From: Bryobacterales bacterium
Lineage (GTDB): Bacteria > Acidobacteriota > Terriglobia > Bryobacterales > Bryobacteraceae
Assembly (NCBI GenBank): GCA_003135055.1
Contig: PLDF01000409.1
Span: 1 to 54,863, forward strand
DNA length: 54,863 bases
Direction: 5' to 3'
Made by a program: the position numbers and the translations under genes. Positions 32,475-39,829 of the stretch are shown here, piece by piece. Within the stretch, counting starts at the first letter, position 1; each line of letters starts with the position of its first letter. A model generated the notes under the pieces. That model was given only the letters and a program-made list of their open reading frames with translations, was not told the DNA's origin and ran no database searches.

Positions 32475-32903
32475 TCACTGTCCAACCGCCTGAAACTCCT
32501 GGGGAGTGACTGGGCGGCGGCGAAACGCTTCCACCGAGAAAGCTCGCCGGTGGCCGCCCGAATTCCACCAGACTTCCAGTTGGATGCGGTCAAGCGCCAT
32601 CTGCCCGGCTGCGGACGGCGGCTTCTCGGCCGTGGTCAATTTCGCGCGCCAGCCCGCGTCCAAGCCGCCGGTGATGTTCGGGTCGAACTGATTGTCGATC
32701 TCGACATTGCGCGGCATCTGATAATCGGCCAGCAATTCGTTCATCTGCTCACGCGCCAGTTGCGCCACGCGGTCGTAATCGCGCAGCCGGGCGGCGTTGT
32801 GCACGGAGCTTGAAATCTCCGAAAGCAAGCCCACCACGGCAATTCCCATAATGGTGGTGGCTACCATCATTTCGAGCAGCGTAAATCCACGCCGGGCCGT
32901 CAC
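32475..32903 (-). CDS. gspI: GspI minor pseudopilin
   Basis: Predicted 142-residue pseudopilin with a six-residue leader (MTARRG), cleavage before FTLLEMMVATTIMGIAVVG and Glu at +5. The mature part carries the GspI pattern 'AARLRDYDRVAQLAREQMNE' and 'DRIQLEVWWNSGGHRRAFSV'. Its ATG overlaps the gspH TGA (ATGA, 32900-32903). The normal six-residue leader contrasts with the 50-residue leaders of GspH and GspK in the same operon. Confidence 0.88.
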   Translation of the reverse strand: MTARRGFTLLEMMVATTIMGIAVVGLLSEISSSVHNAARLRDYDRVAQLAREQMNELLADYQMPRNVEIDNQFDPNITGGLDAGWRAKLTTAEKPPSAAGQMALDRIQLEVWWNSGGHRRAFSVEAFRRRPVTPQEFQAVGQ

Positions 32904-33520
32904 TTGCCGGCATCCTTCGACTCGGAATCGAGGCTCTCGATTCGCGGAAAGCCGGTCATCGGATCGATCCGCACAATTCGCCGCGATCCGTGCTGGTTGG
33001 CGAGCAGGATGCCGATCCCCGGAGCCGTCGCGCCCGGCAGCAGCATCAACTGCCGCGGCGAATCGGGAGCTTCGTCGTCGATAGCCGGCAGCACCGCCTG
33101 AATGGAAATGCCGTCGGGCATCCTGAGCTTGCGTTCGAATCCCGGCTCGCTCGTATACATTGTCAGCAGATTCTCCCTGGGCGTGACGATCAGCTCCACG
33201 GCCTGCTGGCGGCGCTCCGCACGATTCACCGCCGAGTTGAGAAAAGAAGACACCATGCCGGTAGCCGAGGACATGCGGACGCTGTCGATTCCGGCTGAAA
33301 AAGCGGGGAAGGAGACAGCTACGATGAGTCCGATGATTGAGACTACTATAAGCATTTCGACCAGTGTGACGCCGCGACTCCCGACGCCTCGGTAACGCCG
33401 GCGGTCTTGCCGCCGGTTCGGTCGTGAAGAAATGGCAGCATAGCGAAGGTCGACCGCGGAAAAAACACCGGCGGCAAGACCGCCGGCGCTACCGGGGCCG
33501 GCGTTACCGGGGTGGCCCAC
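32900..33520 (-). CDS. gspH: GspH-like minor pseudopilin with repeat-derived leader
   Basis: Predicted 206-residue pseudopilin. The cleavage site is 'GVGSRG/VTLVEMLIVVSIIG' with Glu at +5. The mature body is GspH/FimT-like ('SSATGMVSSFLNSAVNRAER', 'RQQAVELIVTPRENLLTM'). The frame between the gspG stop and the cleavage site contains a single NTG codon, GTG 33520, with GGAAG seven bases upstream inside the gspG end. It yields a 50-residue leader ('GHPGNAGPGSAGGLAAG' to 'RRQDRRRYRGVGSRG') built on two CCGGCGG palindromes. The leader stays net positive near the cleavage site, as prepilin peptidase requires. Confidence 0.82.
   Translation of the reverse strand: MGHPGNAGPGSAGGLAAGVFSAVDLRYAAISSRPNRRQDRRRYRGVGSRGVTLVEMLIVVSIIGLIVAVSFPAFSAGIDSVRMSSATGMVSSFLNSAVNRAERRQQAVELIVTPRENLLTMYTSEPGFERKLRMPDGISIQAVLPAIDDEAPDSPRQLMLLPGATAPGIGILLANQHGSRRIVRIDPMTGFPRIESLDSESKDAGK
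33398..33486. repeat. paired CCGGCGG/CCGCCGG palindromes in gspH leader
   Basis: Two hairpins with perfect 7-bp stems CCGGCGG / CCGCCGG and 5-base loops: 33398-33416 (TCTTG) and 33468-33486 (CAAGA). They are in mirror orientation and 51 bp apart. Flanks carry GTAACGCCGG and GCTACCGG/GTTACCGG words that extend the symmetry. The sequence differs from the GACAGGCC family but has the same size, and it too sits just ahead of a prepilin cleavage site. Confidence 0.83.
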
Positions 33521-33521
33521 T

Positions 33522-33965
33522 TTAGTTCTTCCAACTGACGATGTCGGCATTAATTCCTTCGCCGCCCGGTTCCCCGTCGGCGCCCAAAGAAACGATGTCC
33601 GGCGAATCGCTATGTTCTCCCGGGAACTTATAGATGTAATCGTGGCCCCAGGGGTCCTTCGAAATCTCCTTCTCCGTATAAGGTCCGGCCCACTGGGCGG
33701 CATCGGCCGGCTTTGTCCTCAGCGCCGCGAGCCCCTGCTCGGTCGTCGGAAAGTTTCCATTGTCGAGTTTGTAAGTGCCCAGCGCTCCCATCAAGCCTTC
33801 GATATCCGCTTTCGCCTTCACGGCCTTGGCTTTATCGACGTTGGACCACAGTCTGGGGCCAACCAGCGCGATGAACAGCCCGATGATGGTCACCACCACC
33901 AGCATTTCGATCAGGGTGACGCCGGCTCTGGCCTGTCTTCGGTTTCTTAGTCTGCGTTCGTTCAT
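33522..33965 (-). CDS. gspG: GspG major pseudopilin
   Basis: Predicted 147-residue major pseudopilin that forms the T2SS piston. The leader is MNERRLRNRRQARAG and cleavage precedes VTLIEMLVVVTIIGLFIALV with Glu at +5. The mature part has the GspG signature 'KAKADIEGLMGALGTYKLDN', 'GNFPTTEQGLAALRTKP', 'KDPWGHDYIYKFPGEHSDSP' and the calcium-loop end 'DIVSLGADGEPGGEGINADI'. ATG 33965 follows the gspF stop by two bases. Confidence 0.96.
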   Translation of the reverse strand: MNERRLRNRRQARAGVTLIEMLVVVTIIGLFIALVGPRLWSNVDKAKAVKAKADIEGLMGALGTYKLDNGNFPTTEQGLAALRTKPADAAQWAGPYTEKEISKDPWGHDYIYKFPGEHSDSPDIVSLGADGEPGGEGINADIVSWKN

Positions 33966-33967
33966 GT

Positions 33968-35179
33968 TTACACCGCCACGTCGTTGATGCTCGTAATTGC
34001 GAGCAGCATGCTTAAGATTAACGCGCCAACCACAATGCCCATCACTAGAATTACCGCCGGCTCGAAGACCGAAGTGAACCGCCGGATGGCGGCGCGCGTA
34101 TCGTTTTCGTAAATGTCGGCCATGCGCGTAAACATCTGGTCCAGGCGCCCGGTTTCTTCGCCGACTGTCAGCAGATGCGCCGCCAGCGGCGGAAATACGC
34201 CCGCTTTGCGCATGGGCCCCGCGATTCCCTCGCCGCGCTTTACCCCTTGCGCGATTCCCGCGATCGCGCCGGAAATGCTGCGGTTGTTGAGGGTGGCCGC
34301 GGCGATGCCGAGAGACTGCACCAGCGGCACGGTGTTGCCCACCAGCGTGGACATGGCCCGTGCAAAGCGCGATGTTTCCGCCTTGAGCAGGGCGTCGCCC
34401 AACAAGGGAAGCTTGAGGCGCGCGCGGTCCCACCACAAGCGGCCGGGGCCGGTCCGCGTGTAGGCGCGCCAGGCGGCGACGGCGGCAACCAACCCGGCCA
34501 CGGCGAACCAACCGTAGGTGCGCACTATATCGCTCACCCGCAGCATAATCAGCGTGGGCGTGGGAATCTTCATGCTCGAGCCGGTGAAGATGGTGGCGAA
34601 TCTGGGCACCACAAAGCCCAGCAGGATGGCGATGGACCCCATGCCCACGCAAGCCAGCAGCGCGGGGTAGATCATGGACGAAATGATGTAGTTGCGCAGA
34701 TCGTCGCGAGAGCGCTCGAATTCGGCCAGCCGCTCGAAGATCACCGCCAGCGCGCCCGAAGCTTCACCGGCGCGCACCATGTTGATGTAAAGATCGGAAA
34801 AATATTCGGGATGGGTTGCCAGGCTGTCCGCCAGCGACCGTCCGCCCTTCAGCACGCGCAGCACATCGAGAACGATCGCCTTGAAGTGCGGGCGCTCGGT
34901 CAATTCGGCGGTGATGGTCAGCGAGCGGTCGAGCGGCACGCCCGCGTTCAGCAGGGTCGAAATCTCCTGCGTAAAGAACAGAACGTCGCGCCGCCTGTTG
35001 CCAACGTACGTGGGCAGTTTGATTTCGATGGCGGAGCCCTTGGGCGAGACGCCCACGTAGACCGGCGTCAGCCCCTGTTTGCGCAGCTCGCGGACAACGG
35101 TCTTATCGTTGTCACTGGTAAGGCTGCCGGTGCGCAACTTGCCGTCGGACGCGACTGCTCTGAAGAAGAAGGTGGCCAT
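33968..35179 (-). CDS. gspF: GspF inner membrane platform protein
   Basis: Predicted 403-residue polytopic protein with two GspF/PilC domains. It starts MATFFFRAVASDGKLRTGSL (ATG 35179). Domain 1 has 'FTQEISTLLNAGVPLDRSLT' and 'NMVRAGEASGALAVIFERLA'. Domain 2 has 'FARAMSTLVGNTVPLVQSLG', 'LLTVGEETGRLDQMFTRMAD' and the final membrane helix ('PAVILVMGIVVGALILSMLL'). It couples the GspE ATPase to pseudopilus growth. The frame extends upstream through the repeat region without a plausible start. It is separated from gspE by 511 bp of repeats, the largest gap in the operon. Confidence 0.95.
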   Translation of the reverse strand: MATFFFRAVASDGKLRTGSLTSDNDKTVVRELRKQGLTPVYVGVSPKGSAIEIKLPTYVGNRRRDVLFFTQEISTLLNAGVPLDRSLTITAELTERPHFKAIVLDVLRVLKGGRSLADSLATHPEYFSDLYINMVRAGEASGALAVIFERLAEFERSRDDLRNYIISSMIYPALLACVGMGSIAILLGFVVPRFATIFTGSSMKIPTPTLIMLRVSDIVRTYGWFAVAGLVAAVAAWRAYTRTGPGRLWWDRARLKLPLLGDALLKAETSRFARAMSTLVGNTVPLVQSLGIAAATLNNRSISGAIAGIAQGVKRGEGIAGPMRKAGVFPPLAAHLLTVGEETGRLDQMFTRMADIYENDTRAAIRRFTSVFEPAVILVMGIVVGALILSMLLAITSINDVAV

Positions 35180-35199
35180 CAGGTTTCTATACTTACCGG

Positions 35200-35702
35200 T
35201 AGAGCTTCGACGGGCGACGCCGTGATTTTCAACGCGGAGACGCGGAGTTTTGGAGATCTCGCGGAGTACACAAATATTCTGACGATGCTGGGATTCAAAG
35301 GCAACCGCTGAGTGCGCTGAGCAAGCGGAGAATCTGTCACGGATCTGCCAGATGGCGTGGCTGGCGAGAAGTTTCCAGAGAGGCGGGGAAGCGCCGGGAA
35401 GGGGCGGACAAATTCCTCCCATGCCTTCTCCGCGCTGTCTCCGCCCCTCCGCGCCTCCGCGTTGAGATGCAAGCATCCACTCATCGGAACTCTTGGCGTG
35501 GCTGGCGAGAAGTTTCCGGCGAGGCGTGGAGCCAGCGGACGTTCACGCAGGAGACAGGGAAAATATTTCTCCGCGCTGTCTCCGCCCCTCCGCGCCTCCG
35601 CGTTGAAATGGAAGCATCTACCCATCGGAACTCTTGCCGGTAGAGCTTCATGGGGCGAGGCCTCCGCGTTGAGATGCAAGCATCCACTCATCAGAACTCT
35701 TG
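35200..35702. repeat. NAEARRGGD-type repeat region between gspE and gspF
   Basis: The region has no gene. It holds two exact-length 70-bp units (35426-35495 and 35567-35636, 141 bp apart) made of CTCCGCGCTGTCTCCGCCCC, CTCCGCGCCTCCGCGTTGA and a tail ending CATCGGAACTCTTG. A third partial unit is at 35660-35702, and a 22-bp sequence (GCGTGGCTGGCGAGAAGTTT plus CC) occurs at 35355 and 35496. GGTAGAGCTTC words border the block. The translated shadow 'FNAEARRGGDSAEK' is a recurrent signature of a known class of intergenic repeats. The third unit contains the gspE stop (35691-35693), so the last GspE residues are repeat-encoded or the repeat captured the gene end. Confidence 0.82.
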
Positions 35703-37472
35703 CGTCACGCGCATCACTTCATCCACCCCCGTGACGCCCTCGCGGATCTTCAGCCAGCCGTCTTCGCGCAAATTGCGCATGCCGTTGCGGCGCGCCGCCT
35801 GCGTCAGCACCGAAGCGTCCGCATTGTTCATGATCAGCTTGCGGATGTCGTCGGTGAGGTCCATCATCTCGAAGATCCCCATGCGCGAAGTATATCCGCG
35901 GCCGTTGCATGCGGGACATCCGGCCCCGCGAAACACGGGGACAATATCGCCTTCGGGCGAAAGCGCCGTCCCCGCCGGCTCCTTACAGGCCTTGCAGATC
36001 ACGCGCACGAGGCGCTGCGCCAGCACCGCTACCAGCGACGAAGTGATCAGGTAATTTTCCACGCCCATATCCGTCAGGCGCGTAATGGCGCTCGGAGCGT
36101 CGTTGGTGTGCAGCGTCGAAAAAACCAGGTGGCCGGTGAGCGCGGCGCGGATGGCCACGTCCGCCGTCTCGCGGTCGCGGATTTCGCCCACCATGATGAC
36201 ATCCGGATCCTGGCGGACAATGTGCCGCAACCCCGATGCGAACGTCAACCCGATCTGCGGATTCACGTGGATCTGGTTGATGCCATCCATCTGATATTCC
36301 ACCGGGTCCTCGATGGTGATGATCTTCTTATCGGGCAGGTTGATGCGCTTCAGCGCCGCATAGAGCGTGGTGGATTTGCCGCTGCCCGTGGGCCCCGTCA
36401 CCAGAAAGATGCCGTGCGGCAGACTGGTGAAGTATTCCATGCGTCCGAGCATACGGTCGTCGAAGCCCAGCCGGCGCAGATCGAAAAAATCGCCCGAAGA
36501 GCGGTCCAGCAGGCGCATCACCACGCTTTCGCCGTAAAGCGTGGGCAAGGTGGAAACGCGCAAATCCACTTCGCGGCCCAGCACCTTAATCTTGATGCGC
36601 CCGTCCTGCGGCAGGCGGCGCTCGGCGATGTTCAACTTGGCCATCAGCTTCAGACGCGAGATGATGGCGGCCTTCAGCTCGCGCGGCGGCGGTTCCTGGT
36701 TGAACAGCACGCCATCCACGCGGAAGCGGACGCGAAATTCTTTTTCGAACGGCTCGATGTGGATATCGCTCGCGCGCTTTTCCAGCGCATCGGCGATCAT
36801 GGCGTTCACCAGGCGAATGACCGGCGCTTCGCTGGCCATGTCGCGCAGGTGCTCGAGATCGGCCGATGCCTGTGCGTCGTCGCCTTCCAAGCCCGCCGCG
36901 GCCTGGCCGCCGGCGTCGCTATAGTTCTTGTCGATGGCGTCGAGAATTTCCTGCTCGGCCGCCAGCGCGATCGAGATCCGGAAACCGGTGAACGAGCGGA
37001 TCGCCGCGATGGTTTCGAAATCCAGCGGATCGGCCATGGCGACGGTCAGCATGGAATCCGCCAGCGCCACCGGATACGCGCGGCACTGCCGCAGGAAGCG
37101 GTGCGAAAGGCTTTCGATTTCGGGCGCCGACGGCGGCGGCCCATCCACCGTGACCAGCGGCAGGCCGAGCTGATCGGAGAGCGCCACCAGCACGTCGCGA
37201 TGGGCGATCAGGCCCATATCGACCAGAATCTTGCCCAGCTTATCGCCGCGCTCCCGTTGCAGCTCGAGCGCGCGGTCGAGATCTTCCGACTCGATCTTCG
37301 CGCGCTCCATCAGAATCTCGCCGAGCCGCATATAGCTCAGTGGTTCGGCCGTGGCGTGCGGGGCGCCCTCTGGGCCCATGCGCGCCGCGTCCCCACTCAT
37401 GGGGACGCTTGTGGAGTCGCTAGTGACGACGCTAGTCTCGGGGCTTGGGCTCGGAGGAAGCGTGGCTGCCAC
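35691..37472 (-). CDS. gspE: type II secretion ATPase GspE
   Basis: Predicted 593-residue cytoplasmic ATPase. The conserved N-terminal domain starts about residue 48 ('LGEILMERAKIESEDLDRAL'). Later motifs: Walker A 'GIFLVTGPTGSGKSTTLYAA', Asp box 'KIITIEDPVEYQMDGINQIH', Walker B 'QDPDVIMVGEIRDRETADVA', His box 'LTGHLVFSTLHTNDAPSAIT', and a four-cysteine zinc site ('CKACKEPAG' with 'GCPACNGRGY'). GTG 37472 directly follows the stop of the preceding gene. The first 46 residues are low in conservation and cross two palindromic elements, so a start at 37400 or 37334 is possible. Confidence 0.95.
   Translation of the reverse strand: MAATLPPSPSPETSVVTSDSTSVPMSGDAARMGPEGAPHATAEPLSYMRLGEILMERAKIESEDLDRALELQRERGDKLGKILVDMGLIAHRDVLVALSDQLGLPLVTVDGPPPSAPEIESLSHRFLRQCRAYPVALADSMLTVAMADPLDFETIAAIRSFTGFRISIALAAEQEILDAIDKNYSDAGGQAAAGLEGDDAQASADLEHLRDMASEAPVIRLVNAMIADALEKRASDIHIEPFEKEFRVRFRVDGVLFNQEPPPRELKAAIISRLKLMAKLNIAERRLPQDGRIKIKVLGREVDLRVSTLPTLYGESVVMRLLDRSSGDFFDLRRLGFDDRMLGRMEYFTSLPHGIFLVTGPTGSGKSTTLYAALKRINLPDKKIITIEDPVEYQMDGINQIHVNPQIGLTFASGLRHIVRQDPDVIMVGEIRDRETADVAIRAALTGHLVFSTLHTNDAPSAITRLTDMGVENYLITSSLVAVLAQRLVRVICKACKEPAGTALSPEGDIVPVFRGAGCPACNGRGYTSRMGIFEMMDLTDDIRKLIMNNADASVLTQAARRNGMRNLREDGWLKIREGVTGVDEVMRVTQEF
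37359..37407. repeat. two palindromic elements inside the gspE N-terminal region
   Basis: Element one (37359-37377, CGGGGCGCCCTCTGGGCCC) recurs exactly at 49587-49605 in the 3' end of ubiE. Element two (37388-37407) is a perfect 8-bp stem CGTCCCCA / TGGGGACG with loop CTCA. Both are translated in gspE ('MGPEGAPHA', 'SVPMSGDAA'), upstream of the first conserved GspE residue. Confidence 0.7.
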
Positions 37473-38033
37473 TCACTCCACCTTCGTCTTGATATCGCCC
37501 AGGATGACGGACTTCTTATCGGCGGTCATCGTGATCTGCGCCGGAAGATCTTTTGTATCCTCCCAGGGCAGATAGCGCACGCGAACAACGAACATGATTT
37601 TCTGATCGTCCGGCAATGGCGTCAGCGTCAACGCCGATACCTTCATCAGATCTTTCATGAGGTCTTCCAATGGCGGAAGGTGGGCGAGTTTGCGCTGGTG
37701 AACCTGCAATTTCAATTCGTCGGAAATTGTGGGGCGGAACGGGGTGATGCCCGGGGTAACAATCAGGCTGAGCTCAGTGGTGAAGACCGTGCCGAACCCT
37801 TCTATATAGAGCCCCCGTGTGCCACCCCTACCCCACCAATCCAGTGGATCCTTGGAATCCATGGCATCCAGGCGCCCGTCGAAAACCTTCTCCAGATTCC
37901 AGAGCATTCCCTGGGGTATGTGCGTCGGCGCCACGGCAGCCACGGCGGACGAACGCATCGCTACGCGCTCGGGCGGCGCTTGTGCATGCGACACTGCCAG
38001 CGCCATGGATAGCGCCACAAATACGCTCTTCAT
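37473..38033 (-). CDS. exported protein at the head of the gsp operon
   Basis: Predicted 186-residue exported protein: signal peptide MKSVFVALSMALAVSHAQA, then a soluble domain ('GMLWNLEKVFDGRLDAMD', 'LYIEGFGTVFTTELSLIVTP', 'LTPLPDDQKIMFVVRVRYLP', ending 'VILGDIKTKVE'). I do not recognise the family. It is tied to the anti-sigma gene by an ATGA overlap (38030-38033), and its TGA touches the gspE GTG, so it is co-translated with both. It could be a periplasmic sensor input for the anti-sigma factor, or an accessory of the secreton. That is a guess. Confidence 0.75.
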   Translation of the reverse strand: MKSVFVALSMALAVSHAQAPPERVAMRSSAVAAVAPTHIPQGMLWNLEKVFDGRLDAMDSKDPLDWWGRGGTRGLYIEGFGTVFTTELSLIVTPGITPFRPTISDELKLQVHQRKLAHLPPLEDLMKDLMKVSALTLTPLPDDQKIMFVVRVRYLPWEDTKDLPAQITMTADKKSVILGDIKTKVE

Positions 38034-38650
38034 TTCACTTCCTCGAGGGAACTCGCCGGCAATCCCCAATTGGCGGCCGAAATTTGGATGCCCTTGGCCC
38101 GCCTTTCGTCCTGCTCGAGCTGGTCGGTAGCCACCATCAGGCGCACGCGCTCGCTCCGAAGCTCTTTCATCAGATCTTTGGTCTTCAGATCGACCGCCAG
38201 ATCCACGGCCGCCTGGATACGCCGCTGGACACTTGCTTCCGGAACGGCGGCTTCCGGAACGGCCGATGTCTGCACCACCGTAACCGCCGCGGGAACCGCC
38301 GGGCGCATCGCGCCGATCGCCGGCGCGGGAACGGGCTTGAGCGCAAAAACCACCAGCGACGCCGACAGCATGGCCGCGGACGCGAACCCCAGGCGAGCCC
38401 CGGAGTTCCAGAACGCGGCCAGCCAGCGGCGCCAAGGAGACGGCTCGAAAATCTTATCGGAAACGAATGCGATGCGCTGCGGAATCTCTTCGTCGGCCAT
38501 GCAGCGCAAGGCGGCTTCGGTGATGCGCAGGCGATCTAATTCCTCGCGGCATGACGCGCAGGCTTTGACGTGCGCTTCCACCTGGCGCTGCTGCGGGCCG
38601 GCGAGCTCATGCAGGAAGTAATCTCTTAAATCGAATGGCGAGCAACTCAT
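38030..38650 (-). CDS. zinc-finger anti-sigma factor, membrane-bound
   Basis: Predicted 206-residue anti-sigma factor. The N-terminal ZAS-type zinc finger has His27-x3-Cys31-x2-Cys34 ('VEAHVKACASCREELDRLRI'), and one membrane segment lies at about 86-104 ('RLGFASAAMLSASLVVFALK'). The periplasmic part is Pro/Ala-rich, then a helical Lys/Glu-rich end ('KTKDLMKELRSERVRLMVAT'). Its ATG overlaps the sigma factor TGA (ATGA), the usual cognate pairing. It should hold the sigma factor until an envelope signal releases it. Confidence 0.88.
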   Translation of the reverse strand: MSCSPFDLRDYFLHELAGPQQRQVEAHVKACASCREELDRLRITEAALRCMADEEIPQRIAFVSDKIFEPSPWRRWLAAFWNSGARLGFASAAMLSASLVVFALKPVPAPAIGAMRPAVPAAVTVVQTSAVPEAAVPEASVQRRIQAAVDLAVDLKTKDLMKELRSERVRLMVATDQLEQDERRAKGIQISAANWGLPASSLEEVK

Positions 38651-39213
38651 GATACGCCCCTTGCTTTTACCGGAGCCAGCTCCACTTTGAGCAATTCCAA
38701 AGCGGTATACAAACGCGATTTGACGGTGGAGACCGGGCAGGCCAGAATCTCGGCCATCTCTTCGAACTTGAAGCCCTGATAAATTTTCAGAACCACCGCT
38801 TCGCGCTGGTCGGCCGACAACCGCCCCAGCGCGCTCGCGACGGCAAGGCTCAATTCGACTGGGAAGACCGAGCTTCCCCCGACGGTAATGCCAGTTCCCA
38901 CACTCTCCGGCTCGATCTCATCCACATCCGTTTCCGGCTTCCGCTTGCGGAACATCGAGCAGGCCTCGTTGTGCGCAATACGGTACAGCCAGGGCGCAAA
39001 CCGCGCCGGGTCGTCGAGTTTCCGGAGGTTCTGATATGCCTTCAAGAACACGTCCTGCGTCAAATCCAGAGCGTCTTCGCGGTGACGGGTGATGCGCAGC
39101 AGGTAATTATAGACACGTTTCTCCCACCGGGAGACGAGGAGGTTATATGGCTCCACGGCGCCCTGAGCGGCCTGGCGAATCAGGTCGGCATCTTCGACCG
39201 CCCGAAAGATCAA
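38647..39213 (-). CDS. ECF-family RNA polymerase sigma factor
   Basis: Predicted 188-residue ECF sigma factor. Region 2 reads 'YNYLLRITRHREDALDLTQD', 'VFLKAYQNLRKLDDPARFAP' and 'WLYRIAHNEACSMFRKRKPE'. Region 4 reads 'LSADQREAVVLKIYQGFKFE', 'EMAEILACPVSTVKSRLYTA'. The TTG start (39213) has AGGAG nine bases upstream. It is the first gene of the long operon that carries the whole T2SS, so it likely controls its own transcription and secretion-gene levels. A palindrome AGACGCAGTCT (39234-39244) lies about 20 bases upstream of the start as a possible operator. Confidence 0.92.
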   Translation of the reverse strand: MIFRAVEDADLIRQAAQGAVEPYNLLVSRWEKRVYNYLLRITRHREDALDLTQDVFLKAYQNLRKLDDPARFAPWLYRIAHNEACSMFRKRKPETDVDEIEPESVGTGITVGGSSVFPVELSLAVASALGRLSADQREAVVLKIYQGFKFEEMAEILACPVSTVKSRLYTALELLKVELAPVKARGVS

Positions 39214-39829
39214 ATCTCTGGCTCCTTGTTTGTAGACGCAGTCTGACCCATAAAAGTCGGAAATGGACGGGAACCCTCATTCTAGCGGGATTTGGGCGCC
39301 GATACGTTTCCGGTATTTTTCCGGCTCGACCGCGGCAAATATAAAAATCGCCAAGCGGATATAGAAGGCGCTATGCGGATGCGGCTTGCGACCCGATTCC
39401 AGTGTAGCGCGGGGCATTCGTGGAATACGCAGACTTTAAGGGCGGGATGGCTAGGAGAGCGACTGCCAACCGGGCGGTATCGACGGGCTCGGAGAAAGGG
39501 TGGAACCAAGCCAATTTCGCGGAAGTCCAATCTTAACTATATGTTTGGATGCTGGTTTAGCGGGTTGCCGAGGGGAATCGAGTGGGGGAGCCGAGCGTCC
39601 GCGGAGTCGCGGTTGGCGAGACCGGATTTTTTGAAAGTGCTGTGACCGGCGCGGCGACCCTCCTGTCAAATCCTTGAGCACTTGCGGGGCGCTTACCTGT
39701 TTTTCGGGATTTTCTCCGCGCGGCCGCGAAATCCGGCCTTTCGCGAAAGCGGGTAATCCCTTGGTAAGTACCATTTATAAGTACCATGGGATTTGCGCTG
39801 GCAGAGTACTAAGACATACAATAGGGTTG
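39214..39829. other. intergenic region upstream of the sigma/gsp operon
   Basis: No gene is supported. It must contain the promoter of the sigma-anti-sigma-gsp operon on the minus strand. A TAGAAT -10-like box is readable near 39280-39285 on that strand, and the AGACGCAGTCT palindrome is at 39234-39244. On the plus side, just before the 39830 gene, an AAGTACCATTT/AAGTACCATGG near-repeat occurs at about 39765-39788. Open frames across it show the arginine/proline-rich composition of repeat shadows. Confidence 0.5.

Noticed and set aside
35179..35691. Peptides such as 'FNAEARRGGDSAEK' upstream of gspF
   Set aside because: Known type of repeat shadow. No start, no conservation as protein expected.
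35700..38012. 770-codon plus-strand open frame opposite gspE
   Set aside because: It is an antisense shadow. It is His/Arg/Asp-rich with no domain, and the minus strand carries complete GspE motifs and the next gene.
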